64,000 nucleotides of DNA from Bacteroidota bacterium (GCA_023386555.1 JAEWJK010000014.1:62001-126000); one strand, 5' to 3'; shown: positions 24,847-34,847, counted from the stretch's first letter. Notes: generated by a model not told the origin, from the sequence alone. Numbers and translations: made by a program.

Positions 24847-27597
24847 TTATAATCTGAATTCAGCTTTTAATTGGTCTGTTACCTGGTTGATTATTTTGTT
24901 AGCCTTTTCAACCAAAGTTGGGATAGTTTCTATATTGCTTTTGTCTTTACCATATTTTTCTATCAAGCGAATATCATCTTTTAAAGAATTGATGCACATT
25001 GTATCGATAGTTGATTTTAGCTTGTGAGCTAATTTTCCTACCTGTTCCCAATTTTTCTTTTCACAAGCCTCAACCATTTCTTTCGATGTTGGAGGAACAG
25101 TATCGATAAAAATCTTAGAAAGATTAAGAATAAATTCCTCATTTCCTCTGGCCAGATCATTTACAAGAGTAAGATCATAAAGTTTCTCGGTTGATTGCAT
25201 TATTGTGTTTTGAAGGGTTTTGATGTTTGAGAATGAATTCTCAATGTTTAGTGTTTGAGAGATCACTTCATATAATTCAGCTTCTGTAAATGGTTTAGTT
25301 AGAAAGCCATTCATTCCTGCTGCAAAATATTTCGATTCTTCTCCTTGTAATGCATTTGCTGTTAAAGCGATAATAGGTGTATTTCTTTTATGGATATCGG
25401 GTAAATTCCTGATCTCTTTTGTTGTATCGAATCCATTCTTTCCCGGCATTTGAATATCCATCAATACGAGATCGAAATTTTCTTTTTCAATCAGCTCCAT
25501 TACTTCAATACCAGAACATGCTATTTTACTTTTAAATCCTAAAAATTGTAACATGCCTTTGGTGAGTAATTGATTCACTTCATTATCTTCAGCTAATAAA
25601 ATCTTCAGCTCACCCAGGTTATTAAGTATAAAAGCTTTTTTATCGGTTAGTGTTTGTCCCTCTTTACATTTATCATAAGTAATGGAAAAATTAAATGAAC
25701 TTCCTTTTTTAGGAAGACTATCTACCCAGATTTTTCCTTCCTGTATTTCAAGCAAATTTTTAGTTATGGCAAGACCTAACCCTGTACCGCCATATTTTCT
25801 TGTTGTTTCGGGATAAGCCTGTGTAAAGGGTTGGAATATTTTTTCAATGTTATTAGGATCAATTCCAATACCTGTATCTTTTACTGAGAACGTTAGGGTA
25901 ATAGTGTCTATGGTTTCCTCCTGTTTCGAAGCCTGTATAGTGATATTACCCTCATGAGTAAATTTTACTGCATTACTGATAAGATTTTTCAGCACCTGGT
26001 TAAATCTGGTAGGATCTCCCACAATACATAAGCTGCTGCCGATCTCGTTTTCGAAAACGAGATTTGTTCCTTTGTTTTTTGCAATCAGTTCAAACAACTT
26101 GATTATTGTATTTGTTTTAGCAACAATATCAAATGGAATTTTTTCAAGTTGAATGTTACCTGTACCAACTTTTTCAAGATCAAGAATATCGTTGATGATA
26201 GTTAAGAGGTCGTTAGCTGATTCCTGTATGATTCCAAGATAATTCTTCTGTTCTTCATTCAAATCTGTCTTTTGCAAGAAAGATGTTATTCCAAGAATGC
26301 CATTCATAGCAGTTCTTATCTCATGACTCATGTTAGCAAGAAATCTTTCTTTATTCCTTGCTGTTTCTTCAGTAAGTTTTTTTGCCTCTCTTAGTTCTTT
26401 TTCTGCTTTTATACGATCAGTTACATCTTGTGCAAAAGCAATAATATACGATTGAGCATCTTCAGATTCTGCTACTTTAAAGTTCTGATACAGTAGGTAA
26501 ACTTTTTTTCCTGATTTATGGAGTATCCTGAATAATCCTTTAATCTTATTATTACTTTCTTGAATGGTATTAAGGTATAGTTCTTCAAATCCATCTTTAT
26601 CTTCAGGCAGCAAGAAATCTTTTAAATTTTTTCCAATGATCTCTTCCTCTTCATATCCTAACACTTCCAACAACGATGGATTTGCAGATAAAAAATTTCC
26701 TTGTAGATCGTGTGTACATATAATAGCCTGGCTATAATTAAACAGGTCTCGATAACGCTTTTCACTTAGAAAGATCTTCTCTTCAAATTTTTTCCGCTCA
26801 GTTATATTCATACTATAACCGATAACCCACACCAGGCGTTTGTTTTCATCGTATAATGGACTCATCTTTCTGAGATGGTATTCCACTTCACCTTTTTTAT
26901 TTACGATCCGCTCTTCCCATTCTTTTTCTTTACCTGTTTCAATGATCTCAATAAAAATATCTCTTCTCTGTTGAGCAAAAGAAATGTCTTTTCCCCTCTT
27001 GGCACAATAATCAAAATCTGTTTTGCCTATAAGCCATTTTCTTAATTCGGGATCTTTTAATCCAACCGGATTTATGTATAAATATTTATGTTCAGGAGAA
27101 AACACAGCGATATCGGAAGGAACATTGCTCAGAATATCTTCATAAAATTTTTGTTGTTCCTTTAAAAGAATATCAGCTTTTATTCTTGCTGTTTCTTCTT
27201 TAAACATCCACATATGACCTGTGATGATATTATCCTGGCTCAAAGGAATATAATCTCTAAAAAGAAGTCTTCCGTCTTTAAGTTTTACAACCTCTTTATT
27301 GGTTACTTCTTTTTGTTTGATAATAATTTTTATCCTTTCACTGTAATGTGTTGGATTTTCAAACTGATGGCTGAGATCGATAAAGAGTTCTGAGGATTTT
27401 TTGCCAACCAGCTCCTCAGGTGTTTGTTGCAATTGAAAGAGATCGCAAAATTGCTGATTTGCTATTTGTATGGTGTGCTCATCATTTTCCAACAAGATGG
27501 CTTGTGGTATGTTTGCCACAACTGCCGATAGCCAGTTATCTTTCAGTAAACCTGGAACCTGGCTAACATTGGTATTTACAGTAATGGGGATGCTCAT
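24847..27597 (-). CDS. Hybrid sensor histidine kinase (PAS x3, HisKA, HATPase, REC, HPt)
   Basis: This 916-residue phosphorelay protein has three PAS-like domains (about residues 20-135, 150-270 and 280-395), HisKA with His in FLANMSHEIRTAMNG (about 424), HATPase with DTGIGIDP and GGTGLGLAI, a receiver with Asp in LVLMDIQMPG, and a C-terminal HPt with His in LAHKLKSTI. No membrane segment is seen, so it senses a cytoplasmic signal. It is upstream of no obvious partner on its strand; two NtrC regulators and a lone receiver flank it and are plausible targets. Confidence 0.96.
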   Translation of the reverse strand: MSIPITVNTNVSQVPGLLKDNWLSAVVANIPQAILLENDEHTIQIANQQFCDLFQLQQTPEELVGKKSSELFIDLSHQFENPTHYSERIKIIIKQKEVTNKEVVKLKDGRLLFRDYIPLSQDNIITGHMWMFKEETARIKADILLKEQQKFYEDILSNVPSDIAVFSPEHKYLYINPVGLKDPELRKWLIGKTDFDYCAKRGKDISFAQQRRDIFIEIIETGKEKEWEERIVNKKGEVEYHLRKMSPLYDENKRLVWVIGYSMNITERKKFEEKIFLSEKRYRDLFNYSQAIICTHDLQGNFLSANPSLLEVLGYEEEEIIGKNLKDFLLPEDKDGFEELYLNTIQESNNKIKGLFRILHKSGKKVYLLYQNFKVAESEDAQSYIIAFAQDVTDRIKAEKELREAKKLTEETARNKERFLANMSHEIRTAMNGILGITSFLQKTDLNEEQKNYLGIIQESANDLLTIINDILDLEKVGTGNIQLEKIPFDIVAKTNTIIKLFELIAKNKGTNLVFENEIGSSLCIVGDPTRFNQVLKNLISNAVKFTHEGNITIQASKQEETIDTITLTFSVKDTGIGIDPNNIEKIFQPFTQAYPETTRKYGGTGLGLAITKNLLEIQEGKIWVDSLPKKGSSFNFSITYDKCKEGQTLTDKKAFILNNLGELKILLAEDNEVNQLLTKGMLQFLGFKSKIACSGIEVMELIEKENFDLVLMDIQMPGKNGFDTTKEIRNLPDIHKRNTPIIALTANALQGEESKYFAAGMNGFLTKPFTEAELYEVISQTLNIENSFSNIKTLQNTIMQSTEKLYDLTLVNDLARGNEEFILNLSKIFIDTVPPTSKEMVEACEKKNWEQVGKLAHKLKSTIDTMCINSLKDDIRLIEKYGKDKSNIETIPTLVEKANKIINQVTDQLKAEFRL

Positions 27598-27661
27598 ACA
27601 ATCAATAACACACTAGATTCACTACAAGGTACTAAATGAAAACAAAAATACATTTAGCATC

Positions 27662-29056
27662 TTAATTCAGAAAGCTTTCATGGTAAGTATAACTTTTGTT
27701 TACATACAATTCTTTGTTCTGAATCATTCTGTAAATAGTTGATTTACCAACGTCAAGCTGTTTAGCAACTCTCATTACATCGTAATTAAACTTATCAAGA
27801 TAATGTTGAATTAGTTTAATATTAAATTCTTTTAATGTAGTGTCCTTGAGCGAAAAATTCTCAATAAAATTTGATGACATTACATTCAAATGCTCAGGAA
27901 GAATCTCATCTCTATCAGACATAACACAGGCTAATTCGATAACAGATTTCAATTCACGAACATTTCCAGGAAATGCATGGCCAAGTAATTTTTTACTGGC
28001 TTCAGGTGAAAGTTCCTTTTTATTGAACTTATTTTCTTTACAAAAATCATTAATAAAGTGCTTAGCAATTAATAGTACATCGTTTTCCCTTTCTCTAAGT
28101 GGTGGCAGATGTATCGGTAATCCTAATAAACGATAGTAAAGATCTTCTCTAAAGTTTCCTTTCTTCACTTCGTCTTGCAGGTTTCGGTGTGTAGCAACTA
28201 TTATCCTTATATCAATCTTTACAATTTCATTGCTGCCAACTCTTGTTATTTCTTTTTCCTGCAGTACTCGTAAAAGTTTTGCCTGCATACTCATATCCAT
28301 TTCACCTATCTCATCCAGGAATAATGTTCCTTTATTGGCTTCTTCGAATTTTCCAATTCTTCTTGCCACCGAACCTGTAAACGATCCTTTCTCATGCCCA
28401 AACAATTCACTCTCTAAAAGATCCTTTGGAATGGCTGCAACATTCACTGCAACGAAAGGTTTGTTCTTTCTCGGGGAATTATAATGAATGGATTTTGCTA
28501 CAAGCTCTTTACCTGTACCTGTTTCACCTGTTATAGAAACGGTGATGTTTGCTTTTGCTGCTTTCTCCATTAATCCAAAAACCTTATTCAAGTTGTAACT
28601 GTTTCCGATGATTACGTTGCTGAAATCATATTTTCTTGCAACTTCCTCTTTCAGATCTTCCAGTTCTTTTTTCAATTCCAGATTTTCTTTTAAATGCTGA
28701 AGCGTATGCCAGATTTTGTCCTTAGCATCTTCATCTTTTACAATATAATCGTAAGCCCCTTTCTTTAGAAGATCAAGTGCTACTTTAATATTTTCCTGTG
28801 CAGAAATGATAATAGTTTTTGTTTCAGGCGATATTTCCCTGATCTCTTTCAATACCTCATCACCATTCATATCCGGTAATGAATAATCGAGTGTAACAAT
28901 ATCTGGTTTTTGATGGATAGCATCCAGGAAAGCCTGGGCCGAAGCAAACTTCTGAACCTGGTAGTCTGGATTCATGGAGATATGATATTCCAGCATGGAA
29001 CTATACCAGATATCGTCTTCTACTATAAATATTTTGAATGGGTAGCAGTCTTTCAT
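27662..29056 (-). CDS. NtrC-family sigma-54 response regulator
   Basis: A 464-residue regulator: receiver (Asp in DIVTLDYSLPD), AAA+ domain (GETGTGKELV, canonical GSFTGS loop, GTLFLDEIGEMD) and a C-terminal helix-turn-helix (YDVMRVAKQLDVGKSTIYRM). It lies 64 bases upstream of the hybrid kinase on the same strand, so they are probably co-transcribed and a functional pair. It shares domain order with the 23066 regulator but is clearly a different paralogue. Confidence 0.96.
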   Translation of the reverse strand: MKDCYPFKIFIVEDDIWYSSMLEYHISMNPDYQVQKFASAQAFLDAIHQKPDIVTLDYSLPDMNGDEVLKEIREISPETKTIIISAQENIKVALDLLKKGAYDYIVKDEDAKDKIWHTLQHLKENLELKKELEDLKEEVARKYDFSNVIIGNSYNLNKVFGLMEKAAKANITVSITGETGTGKELVAKSIHYNSPRKNKPFVAVNVAAIPKDLLESELFGHEKGSFTGSVARRIGKFEEANKGTLFLDEIGEMDMSMQAKLLRVLQEKEITRVGSNEIVKIDIRIIVATHRNLQDEVKKGNFREDLYYRLLGLPIHLPPLRERENDVLLIAKHFINDFCKENKFNKKELSPEASKKLLGHAFPGNVRELKSVIELACVMSDRDEILPEHLNVMSSNFIENFSLKDTTLKEFNIKLIQHYLDKFNYDVMRVAKQLDVGKSTIYRMIQNKELYVNKSYTYHESFLN

Positions 29057-29237
29057 GTAGATATTGGTTTCACCTATTAAACGTAATTCTTATTCAAAAA
29101 AGTATAAATCCATGCATCAAAATGGGATTTTTTCCAAAAAAGGGATAAAATCAACATCTTTAACTCATTTCCTCGTGTGACTTCAATTGTTTTACTTTGT
29201 TAGGAATACGAGAATCTTAGTATAATCCCCATTAAAG

Positions 29238-29942
29238 ATGAGTGCTGTAATACATTTAGAAGAAATAAGAAAAAGCTACTATATGGGTAGCCATTCACTT
29301 GAAGTATTGAAAGGCATTACCCTGGATATTCATAGAAACGAATATGTTGCTTTGATGGGTCCTTCGGGTAGTGGAAAGAGTACGTTAATGAATATTTTAG
29401 GTTGTTTGGATACTCCTACAGGCGGAAAATATATTCTTAATAATAAGGATGTAAGCAAAATGACAGATGATGAATTAGCAGGTGTACGAAATAAAGAGAT
29501 TGGATTTGTTTTTCAGCAGTTCAATCTTTTACCAAGACTTACTGCAGCAGAAAATGTGGCCTTACCATTAATATATGCCGGCGTAAATAAGAAATTGAGA
29601 ATGGAAAAGGCATTGGAAGCTCTAGCAAAAGTTGGTTTGGCAGATAGAAGCCATCATAAATCGAATGAAATGAGTGGAGGGCAGATTCAACGTGTGGCGA
29701 TAGCCAGAGCTTTAGTGAATGACCCATCTATATTGTTGGCAGATGAACCTACCGGAAACCTGGATTCAAAAACATCTACTGAAGTGATGGAGATATTCGG
29801 AAATATCCAGGCTGCAGGTAATACTGTTATTCTCGTAACGCATGAGGAAGACATTGCTGCTTATGCTAAACGAGTAGTAAGATTGAGAGATGGATTAATA
29901 GAAACTGATATTGTTAAAGAGAGTAATGCAATTGTGCACTAA
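29238..29942 (+). CDS. ABC transporter ATP-binding protein (MacB/LolD type)
   Basis: The 234-residue ATPase has Walker A GPSGSGKST, a Q-loop in FVFQQFNLLPRL, signature MSGGQIQRVAIARAL, Walker B ILLADEPTGNLD and the H-loop VTHEED. The LolD/MacB subfamily energises permeases that move lipoproteins, drugs or peptides without translocating them through the membrane. The partner permease is not next to it. Its stop overlaps the start of the adenosyltransferase gene (TAATG). Confidence 0.93.
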   Translation: MSAVIHLEEIRKSYYMGSHSLEVLKGITLDIHRNEYVALMGPSGSGKSTLMNILGCLDTPTGGKYILNNKDVSKMTDDELAGVRNKEIGFVFQQFNLLPRLTAAENVALPLIYAGVNKKLRMEKALEALAKVGLADRSHHKSNEMSGGQIQRVAIARALVNDPSILLADEPTGNLDSKTSTEVMEIFGNIQAAGNTVILVTHEEDIAAYAKRVVRLRDGLIETDIVKESNAIVH

Positions 29943-30508
29943 TGGCTATTAAGATATATACTAAAACGGGAGATGCCGGCAAAACTTCATTGATCGGTGG
30001 AACAAAAGTTGCCAAGAGTCATATTCGAATTGATAGTTATGGAACGGTTGATGAGTTGAATTCATTTATTGGTATGGTGAGTGATCAGTTGAATGATCAA
30101 CATTTAAAAGAAGTTTTAAAAGAGATACAGGATAGGTTGTTCACAATTGGTTCTTCACTTGCCTGTGATCCTGAGAAAGAACCATTAATGAAAATACCCG
30201 ATCTGAAAGAAGATGATATTGCTTTCCTTGAAAGAGAGATCGATAAGATGAATGAAATTCTTCCACCCATGAAGAATTTTATTTTACCTGGCGGTCATTT
30301 AGCTGTTTCTACTGCTCATGTTGCCAGGTGTGTTTGCAGAAGAGCAGAAAGAATTTGCGTGGCTATGCAGGAAAATGGAGATTTTATTGATGCACTTGTT
30401 TTAAAATACCTCAACAGGTTAAGTGATTATCTTTTTGTTTTGGCCAGATATATCGGTCATTTATTGAATGCTGAAGAGATAGCGTGGAAGGCAAGAGTTG
30501 CCAAATAA
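29942..30508 (+). CDS. PduO-type cob(I)alamin adenosyltransferase
   Basis: This 188-residue enzyme makes adenosylcobalamin from ATP and cob(I)alamin. Diagnostic motifs are KIYTKTGDAGKTSLIGG near the N-terminus, SYGTVDELNSFIGM, and VARCVCRRAERICVA plus KYLNRLSDYLFVLAR near the C-terminus. It forms a trimer in known members. The four-base stop/start overlap with the upstream ABC ATPase suggests translational coupling. An F1 element follows. Confidence 0.95.
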   Translation: MAIKIYTKTGDAGKTSLIGGTKVAKSHIRIDSYGTVDELNSFIGMVSDQLNDQHLKEVLKEIQDRLFTIGSSLACDPEKEPLMKIPDLKEDDIAFLEREIDKMNEILPPMKNFILPGGHLAVSTAHVARCVCRRAERICVAMQENGDFIDALVLKYLNRLSDYLFVLARYIGHLLNAEEIAWKARVAK

Positions 30509-30514
30509 TATTTT

Positions 30515-30552
30515 GTACAAGAGTGCGACGCAAGGAACGATGACCAGAGATG
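30515..30552 (+). repeat. F1 interspersed element, copy 7
   Basis: Core GTACAAGAGTGCGACGCAAG followed by GAACGATGACC. It lies between the ends of two convergent genes; the distal stem arm would fall in the LolD coding end and is not well conserved. Confidence 0.8.
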
Positions 30553-31215
30553 TTATGCCGATATCATATCAATCTTTCCATCTTTCATGTGCAGTTCCCT
30601 GTCACTCATAGCAGCTAATTCTTCATTATGTGTTACGATCAGGAAAGTTTGCTGCATTTCATCTCTCAATCTTACAAACAACTCGTGTAGTTCTTTTGCA
30701 TTTTTACTATCAAGGTTACCTGTTGGCTCATCCGCAAAAACAATTTGTGGTTTATTAATCAAAGCTCTGGCCACAGCCACTCTTTGCTGTTCCCCACCAC
30801 TCAAAGCCTGTGGTTTATTTTCTAAACGATGGGCAAGGCCTAATAATTTAAGTAATTGTTCAGCTTCAGCTTCTACCTGCTTTTTATTTCTATCAGCAAT
30901 CCATCCAGGAATGCAAACATTTTCCAGTGCAGTAAATTCAGGTAGTAAATGATGAAACTGAAAAACAAATCCAATGTGTTTATTCCGAAAAGCAGCCAAT
31001 TTTTTTCCTTTTAAATTATGCAGCGGTTCATTATTTAAAAATATTTTACCTGTGTCAGGACTGTCTAAAGTTCCCAATATATGCAGCAAAGTACTTTTAC
31101 CAGCACCGGAAGAACCAACGATCGAAACAATTTCTCCTTTATTGATCTCTACATCTACACCTTTCAAAACCTGTAACTGTCCGTAACGTTTTTGAATATT
31201 CTCTGCTCGTAGCAT
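30553..31215 (-). CDS. LolD-like ABC transporter ATP-binding protein
   Basis: About 220 residues from ATG at 31215 (MLRAENIQKRYG); an upstream ATG at 31245 adds an odd hydrophobic leader. It has Walker A GSSGAGKST, LSGGEQQRVAVARAL signature, Walker B IVFADEPTGNLD and VTHNEELA. This is the lipoprotein-releasing (LolD) or MacB-like class. No LolC/E permease is beside it in this window. It is convergent with the adenosyltransferase gene. Confidence 0.93.
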   Translation of the reverse strand: MLRAENIQKRYGQLQVLKGVDVEINKGEIVSIVGSSGAGKSTLLHILGTLDSPDTGKIFLNNEPLHNLKGKKLAAFRNKHIGFVFQFHHLLPEFTALENVCIPGWIADRNKKQVEAEAEQLLKLLGLAHRLENKPQALSGGEQQRVAVARALINKPQIVFADEPTGNLDSKNAKELHELFVRLRDEMQQTFLIVTHNEELAAMSDRELHMKDGKIDMISA

Positions 31216-31314
31216 TGGTAGTATTATTAAGATTATTTCCCACACAAACCTATCTATTTAGAGGCTGTAATGCAATTTTTTTACAGTTTTATTCACAATG
31301 ACATAAAACATAGA

Positions 31315-31345
31315 TTTGGCTATATCGTGGTAAAAATTACATTTG
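31315..31345 (+). promoter_or_regulatory. Bacteroidota-type promoter of the DUF2795 gene
   Basis: TTTG at 31315-31318, exactly 19 bases, then TACATTTG at 31338-31345. This is a full match to TTTG-N19-TAnnTTTG, about 70 bases before the start codon at 31415. Confidence 0.8.
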
Positions 31346-31414
31346 CGAAAAATTAGGGGTACGGCAGGTTATTTGTTTTGCTGTATTCTTAGATAAAAAC
31401 AAAAAAGGCAGCAT

Positions 31415-31636
31415 ATGTTCTGGACATTGGAATTAGCGAGTTACCTGGAAGAAGCACCTTGGCCTGCAACAAAAGATGAGCTGATAGATTATTCTATTAG
31501 AAGTGGTGCTCCTTTGGAAGTTGTAGAAAACCTTCAGGAATTAGATGATGAAGGTGAAGTATATGAAAGCATCGAAGACATCTGGCCTGATTATCCAAGC
31601 CAGGAAGATTTTATGTTCAATGAAGATGAGTATTAA
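31415..31636 (+). CDS. DUF2795 protein
   Basis: The 74-residue acidic protein (MFWTLELASYLEEAPWPATK, then DELIDYSIRSGAPLEVVENL) matches the DUF2795 family, small helical proteins found widely in Bacteroidota. Their function is unknown. It has its own strong promoter and terminator, so it is a single-gene unit. Confidence 0.9.
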   Translation: MFWTLELASYLEEAPWPATKDELIDYSIRSGAPLEVVENLQELDDEGEVYESIEDIWPDYPSQEDFMFNEDEY

Positions 31637-31658
31637 TTTTTAGAACGAATTAAAAACA

Positions 31659-31684
31659 AAAACCATTCAATCGAATGGTTTTTT
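31659..31684 (+). terminator. Terminator of the DUF2795 gene
   Basis: Stem AACCATTC / GAATGGTT with loop AATC and a T run. Confidence 0.9.
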
Positions 31685-31712
31685 AATGTGCAGTTTTATA
31701 CTAAAAATTTAT

Positions 31713-32576
31713 TTATCCGTTTACGATTTCTCCGCCATTCGGATGTAATACTTGCCCTGTCATGTAACTTGAATCATCACTTGCCAGAAAAAGAAAACAT
31801 GGAGCCACTTCATTTGGTTCTCCGGCTCTTTTCATTGGTACATCACTACCAAACGATGCCACCTTTTTCTTATCAAATGTTGATGCGATCAATGGAGTCC
31901 ATATTGGTCCTGGTGCAACACCATTCACCCTGATTCCTTTTTCAATAAGGTTACCTGCAAGACTTCTTGTAAAAGAAACGATCGCTCCTTTGGTTGATGC
32001 ATAATCGATCAAAGACCCACTACCCCGGTAAGCTGTAACAGAAGCCGTATTAATGATAACAGCACCTTTCTTCAGGTACTGCATAGCATATTTTGTAACC
32101 CAGAAATATGAAAAGAAATTTGAGTTGAAAGTCTTTAGTAATTGCTCTGTAGAAATATCCTCAATTGATTTTTGCTCCCAATGCAAGGCAGCATTATTAA
32201 CAAGGATGTCGATCTTACCTAACTTCTTTGCAGCATTCGTAACGATCTTTTTGCAATTATTTTCTTTACCAAGATCTCCAGGAAATAGATAACATTTTCT
32301 TCCGAAAGATTCCACTTCCTGTTTGGTAAGCTGAGCATCTTCTTCTTCGTTTAAATATCCAATAGCTACATCAGCACCTTCTTTTGCAAAAAGAATAGCT
32401 ACTGCTTTACCAATACCACTGTCACCACCAGTGATCAAAGCAGTTTTACCTCTTAACTTACCCTGTTCATCATTTATTGGATCTGATGCAGGTTGTGGAG
32501 TCATTGCTGTTTCCTTGCCTGGCCTTTTTTGAGTTTGTTCTTTCCGCAATGCTTTCTTCGGGTTTGCCTTTTGCAT
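31713..32576 (-). CDS. Short-chain dehydrogenase/reductase
   Basis: A 287-residue SDR with a basic 40-residue leader (NPKKALRKEQTQKRPGKE). It has the NAD(P) loop TGGDSGIGKAV, NNAALHWEQ, catalytic Ser in ASVTAYRG and YASTKGA with catalytic Tyr and Lys. It resembles the YhdF/YghA-type oxidoreductases linked to general stress in Bacillus and Enterobacteria. The substrate is unknown. Confidence 0.92.
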   Translation of the reverse strand: MQKANPKKALRKEQTQKRPGKETAMTPQPASDPINDEQGKLRGKTALITGGDSGIGKAVAILFAKEGADVAIGYLNEEEDAQLTKQEVESFGRKCYLFPGDLGKENNCKKIVTNAAKKLGKIDILVNNAALHWEQKSIEDISTEQLLKTFNSNFFSYFWVTKYAMQYLKKGAVIINTASVTAYRGSGSLIDYASTKGAIVSFTRSLAGNLIEKGIRVNGVAPGPIWTPLIASTFDKKKVASFGSDVPMKRAGEPNEVAPCFLFLASDDSSYMTGQVLHPNGGEIVNG

Positions 32577-32681
32577 ACTGTGATTGATTTACAAAAGATC
32601 AAGAAAACATCATACCACTGCTACGTGTATTAAAGACATGAGGAATAACTTACACAAGAGAATGAAAGTGAACAATTGGAA

Positions 32682-33284
32682 TCATTCTTCCAGCAAACCC
32701 TTCACGAGGCTTTTCCATTGAGGTTTGTTGAAGCCTATAATTGCACCTGCTGCAACTACAGTGTTTCTAACTTTGTCTATTAGTTTATCTGCTTTAGTAT
32801 TTGGCTTTTCATTTCTACCATTTACTGCTGCAATTATTTTATTGCCTTCTCTTGTTACGGAAAATGTACTACTGGCTTCATCGGTAAAAAAATGTGCAAC
32901 ATCCTTTTTAGCATTCAACGGATTATCAGTTGGCCTTACCCTAATCGCAATAACTTCTTTATCACCTTCACTTGAATGTTCTATGGCTTCAATCTGAACC
33001 CAATCTTTGCCTTCACCTGTTGCATTACCAGGACCAGGAATATCAATTTGAAAATGATCTCCTAACCGTGCTGAACGATGAACCGGATTTCCTTTCTCAT
33101 CGGTCAGTTGAAATACAGCACTTGAATTTCCACAGAGCTGGTGCCAGTTATTTACATCTAATAATTTCTGTTTAGCGGCTTTAAAAAGTGCAATAGCATC
33201 GGGTATGCTGGAAGTAGTGACATCATGGACGTTGTCGGAACTTGCTCCATTATTATTTTCTGGAATTATCGACGGTGCTTGCAT
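32682..33284 (-). CDS. Hypothetical protein
   Basis: I do not recognise this 200-residue protein. It has no signal peptide or membrane segment. A disordered N-terminus is followed by a mixed alpha/beta region (about 30-165) with repeated charged strands, and a Lys-rich C-terminal segment. It lies between the SDR and GNAT genes on the same strand, about 50 bases from the latter and 105 from the former. Codon usage looks like its neighbours. I expect a real gene of unknown function. Confidence 0.7.
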   Translation of the reverse strand: MQAPSIIPENNNGASSDNVHDVTTSSIPDAIALFKAAKQKLLDVNNWHQLCGNSSAVFQLTDEKGNPVHRSARLGDHFQIDIPGPGNATGEGKDWVQIEAIEHSSEGDKEVIAIRVRPTDNPLNAKKDVAHFFTDEASSTFSVTREGNKIIAAVNGRNEKPNTKADKLIDKVRNTVVAAGAIIGFNKPQWKSLVKGLLEE

Positions 33285-33331
33285 AAGTAATTACTTAGCA
33301 CAAAAACTTATGCCGAAGATATTTTTGGTGC

Positions 33332-33763
33332 TTATTTCCAATCAGCGGCGCTCATTTCGAATTTGATCTCTCCTGATTTTGTTATTGCTGTTGATCTCCA
33401 TCCTGATTTTTTATAGAACATTTCTGCTCTTGAGTTTGGAGCAGTACTTAACCAAACAGTTTCTTTTCCATTGCTGAAATACCAGTTCAACATCAAACGA
33501 TGAAGTTGATGGCCTATTCCTTTTTTCTCATGATCAGGATGAATAAATAAAGCCCAGATATTATTATCAACAAGGTCAGCAATTGCAAATCCAATGACAT
33601 TATTATCTATCTCACAAACCCAACCTTTTCCTCTTTTGGTGAGATAATCTTCGTAATCTTCTGTTGTTACTAAAGAAGGATCGAAAAGCACATTTTCTTT
33701 AACGCTATTTCGGATGATTTCCAGCTGAGGAATATCGGAAATCATTGCCTCTCTAAACTTCAT
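33332..33763 (-). CDS. GNAT-family N-acetyltransferase
   Basis: About 143 residues from ATG at 33763 (MKFREAMISDIPQL); the longer in-frame extension overlaps the preceding regulator and does not match the family. The acetyl-CoA loop is visible (LFIHPDHEKKGIGHQLHRLM), with a C-terminal FYKKSGW. It overlaps the end of the GlxA-type regulator gene by 11 bases, which suggests coupled translation. Substrate unknown. Confidence 0.9.
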   Translation of the reverse strand: MKFREAMISDIPQLEIIRNSVKENVLFDPSLVTTEDYEDYLTKRGKGWVCEIDNNVIGFAIADLVDNNIWALFIHPDHEKKGIGHQLHRLMLNWYFSNGKETVWLSTAPNSRAEMFYKKSGWRSTAITKSGEIKFEMSAADWK

Positions 33764-34745
33764 TGTATAAAGCAATCTTTTTATTGTACTTATTCTTGTA
33801 TTCCATTGGAGAAATTCCTGTGATCTTCTTAAATGTTGTTCTGAAAGCTTTGATATCAGAATAACCAACCTTATACATCACTTCATTCACATTCTCCCTT
33901 GATGATTCTAAACTTTTTTTCGCTGCTTCTATCTTCACACGTTGTATATATTCAACAATGGTGTTTGATGTAGCTTTTTTGAATCTTCTTTCTAAGTTTC
34001 TTCTTCCAACTGCAAACATACTTGCCAATTGATCTACTGTTATCTTCTCACAAAAATTTTGCTCGATAAACTCTTGTGCTTTTTTCACCGGTTCATCTTC
34101 ATGTGCTTTTTGTCCCTGGAAGATGATGAATGGTGATTGGCTATGCCTGTCAATATCGATCATAAAAGCTTTTGCGATCAAAATAGCAACATCACGTCCT
34201 GCATATTTCTCTACTAAGTAAACCACGAGATTTGTATATGAATATGCACCACCACTGGTATAGATTCCACCTTCCTCTGTAATGATCTTATCATCTACAA
34301 GATTTGAATCAGGAAACATATTTCTGAATTCATTGGCAAATCTCCAATGAGTTGCACATCTTTTTCCTTTCAATAATCCGGTAGAAGCAAGAAAAAAAGT
34401 TCCTATACAAAAGCTGGCTATTTCAGCACCATTTGCAAATTGTTCTACAAGCCACGAAGCAAAAGCCTGGTTGAGTTCAATTGCTTTTTGCTGATCTCCC
34501 ATCATTGCAGGAATAATGATGAGATCTGTTTTCTTCACATCATCAATAAGTACATCCGGCTTTATCTTAAATAAGCCATCACGTTGACTGATCTCATCAG
34601 AAGCACCTACCAATTGCACTTTAAATAAAGGTGATTTTCCCATAGCAACACAAATGCTATTAGCTTCATTGAAGATCTGGTGTGTTCCTTCAATATTGGT
34701 AACACTGCAATGCCCGAAAGGAACAATGATAGATATACTTTTCAT
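33753..34745 (-). CDS. GlxA-family AraC regulator with DJ-1/PfpI-like domain
   Basis: About 330 residues from ATG at 34745. The N-terminal DJ-1/PfpI amidotransferase-like domain (residues 1-190) has the nucleophile-elbow segment ASFCIGTFFLASTGLLKG. The C-terminal AraC DNA-binding domain (about 210-325) has FAVGRRNLERRFKKA and VGYSDIKAFRTTFKKITGIS. Members regulate amino-acid or aldehyde metabolism genes. Likely targets are the overlapping GNAT gene or the divergent operon at 34.8-36.9 kb (inference). Confidence 0.93.
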   Translation of the reverse strand: MKSISIIVPFGHCSVTNIEGTHQIFNEANSICVAMGKSPLFKVQLVGASDEISQRDGLFKIKPDVLIDDVKKTDLIIIPAMMGDQQKAIELNQAFASWLVEQFANGAEIASFCIGTFFLASTGLLKGKRCATHWRFANEFRNMFPDSNLVDDKIITEEGGIYTSGGAYSYTNLVVYLVEKYAGRDVAILIAKAFMIDIDRHSQSPFIIFQGQKAHEDEPVKKAQEFIEQNFCEKITVDQLASMFAVGRRNLERRFKKATSNTIVEYIQRVKIEAAKKSLESSRENVNEVMYKVGYSDIKAFRTTFKKITGISPMEYKNKYNKKIALYNEV

Positions 34746-34847
34746 ATATCGAATATAGCAAGAGTTATTGTCGTAATCAACACCTGAATATGCCGTTTTT
34801 GCACCCCAATAAATCACAGTAGTCATACGACATTTGTGCCTGCAATT

